The translations under genes and the position numbers were made by a program. Positions 63,115 through 64,000 of a stretch of 64,000 bases of DNA are shown here, piece after piece; the first letter of the stretch is position 1; every line of letters starts with the position of its first letter. The notes below the pieces were generated by a model, which was not told the DNA's origin, did not search any database, and saw only the letters and a list, made by a program, of their open reading frames with translations. Source of the DNA: Archangium violaceum (GTDB taxonomy: Bacteria > Myxococcota > Myxococcia > Myxococcales > Myxococcaceae); NCBI RefSeq assembly GCF_016859125.1, contig NZ_CP069338.1, positions 8,061,501 to 8,125,500 on the forward strand, written 5' to 3'.

Positions 63115-64000
63115 GCTCGCCTCGAGACACCGTGAAGGTGCTGGTGGTGGACGACTCGGCCCACAACCGGCGGTTGTTGTCGGAGCTGCTGGAGTCCTCG
63201 CCGGACGTGAAGGTGGTGGGCACCGCGATCGACGGCAACGAGGGACTGCGCCAGGTGATGGCGCTGCACCCGGACGTGGTGACGTTGGATCTGGAGATGC
63301 CGCGGCTGGGCGGCTATTCCTTCCTGCGGCTGCTCAAGAGCACGGCGCCCACGCCCGTCATCGTCATCTCCAGCTACGCGCACAAGACGGACGTCTTCAA
63401 GGCGCTGGAGCTGGGGGCCTTCGACTTCATCGCCAAGCCGGCGAAGCTCACGGCGGAGGTGCTGGAGAAGCTGCGCAAGGAACTGCAGGAGAAGGTGCAC
63501 GCGGCGCGGTTGGTGCGGCCGGAGATGAAGCCGGTGAAGCGGCAGAAGGTGATGCCGCTGGAGCCCTCGTTCGTGGTGGGAATCGGGGCGTCCACGGGTG
63601 GGCCGCCGGCGGTGCAGCGGCTGCTGGAGTCGCTCTCGCCGGAGCCGTCGATGAGCCTGCTGGTGTGCCAGCACATGCCCAAGCAGTTCACCCGGGCCTT
63701 CGCGGAGCGGCTGGACCGGCTGGGCCCCTTCACCGTGCGCGAGGCGCAGGAGGGAGATCTCCTGGCGCCGGGCCACGTCTTCATCGCGCCGGGTGGGCGG
63801 CAGCTGGTGGTATACCGGCAGAACGGGCAGTACGTGCTGGGCACGCCACCTCCGACGATGCAGGACAAGCACGCGCCCTCGGTGGACCGGCTCTTCGTGA
63901 GCCTGGCCGAGGTGTTCGGCCCGAAGACGATTGGCGTGGTGCTGACGGGGATGGGCTCGGACGGGGCCCTGGGCTCGAAGGCCATCCAGAAGGCGGGAGG
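63111..64000 (+). CDS. cheB: Chemoreceptor methylesterase CheB (3' end outside window)
   Basis: Starts at GTG 63111 overlapping the cheR stop. Receiver: KVLVVDDSAHNRR, phospho-Asp in VVTLDLEMPR, Ser in VIVISSYA, Lys in FIAKPAK. Catalytic domain: nucleophile Ser in VGIGASTGGPPA near residue 160, His in LLVCQHMPKQFTRAF, Asp in VVLTGMGSDGALG. The reading frame is still open at 64000; only the last part is missing. It removes methyl groups or deamidates receptors. Confidence 0.92.
   Translation, partial: MSSPRDTVKVLVVDDSAHNRRLLSELLESSPDVKVVGTAIDGNEGLRQVMALHPDVVTLDLEMPRLGGYSFLRLLKSTAPTPVIVISSYAHKTDVFKALELGAFDFIAKPAKLTAEVLEKLRKELQEKVHAARLVRPEMKPVKRQKVMPLEPSFVVGIGASTGGPPAVQRLLESLSPEPSMSLLVCQHMPKQFTRAFAERLDRLGPFTVREAQEGDLLAPGHVFIAPGGRQLVVYRQNGQYVLGTPPPTMQDKHAPSVDRLFVSLAEVFGPKTIGVVLTGMGSDGALGSKAIQKAG

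Overview
The window is high-GC, gene-dense chromosomal DNA from a deltaproteobacterium, almost certainly a myxobacterium and probably suborder Cystobacterineae (Archangium/Cystobacter/Stigmatella relatives). Pointers are a MYXO-CTERM-like sorting tail, a GT21 ceramide-type glucosyltransferase, many His-Asp signalling proteins, GTG/TTG starts and ATGA/GTGA stop-start overlaps, and a contiguous fab-rpiB-glyA-nrdR-rib-nusB run. The genus call is inference; no rRNA is present.

Positions 1-11112 are accessory DNA. A translationally coupled cassette comes first: a glycine-zipper/coiled-coil protein that probably continues to the left, a dynamin-like GTPase and two small coiled-coil proteins. A 41-residue membrane peptide and a NERD-UvrD helicase follow. 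Next is a graveyard of mobile DNA: serine-recombinase and IS91-type remnants, and a three-gene transposon (about 6391-9708, TGT...ACA ends) sitting inside the IS91-type reading frame. Two degenerate copies of a tRNA/tmRNA 3' end (about 3657 and 10113), an excisionase-like gene and a truncated tRNA-Arg(CCG) 3' half (11066-11112) suggest at least one integrative island whose right border is at 11112.

Positions 11191-26594 hold core functions on mostly minus-strand genes: a CNNM/CorC membrane protein with an apparent AUC start, a receiver protein, a phosphoesterase, a ceramide glucosyltransferase, then a phosphate regulon: phoU-pstB-pstA-pstC, pstS, a PhoB-type regulator, a divergent OprO/P-type porin, a phosphoesterase, phoR and a second PhoB-type regulator. 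GTGAC boxes with an 11-bp period precede pstC, pstS and both regulators, so the locus looks like one autoregulated Pho regulon.

Positions 26752-38831 begin with yceD and end with rpmF, which lies on the opposite strand. Between them are a large sensor kinase, a methyltransferase, a MYXO-CTERM heparinase/alginate-lyase-like enzyme, a lipoprotein, a LytTR regulator, a BTAD-ATPase regulator and two gene fragments. In many bacteria yceD-rpmF-plsX are contiguous; here the arrangement suggests an inversion plus insertion.

Positions 39084-56314 are housekeeping: plsX-fabH-fabD-fabG-acpP-fabF, rpiB, glyA, nrdR, ribD, then (after an M48 peptidase, a PilZ protein, a P450 and a Cys-rich secreted protein) ribE-ribBA-ribH-nusB and an isolated M17 N-terminal domain. 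Positions 56364-64000 are a tightly coupled chemosensory operon: cheY, cheA, two cheW, a HEAT-repeat protein, cheR and a cheB that runs off the window.
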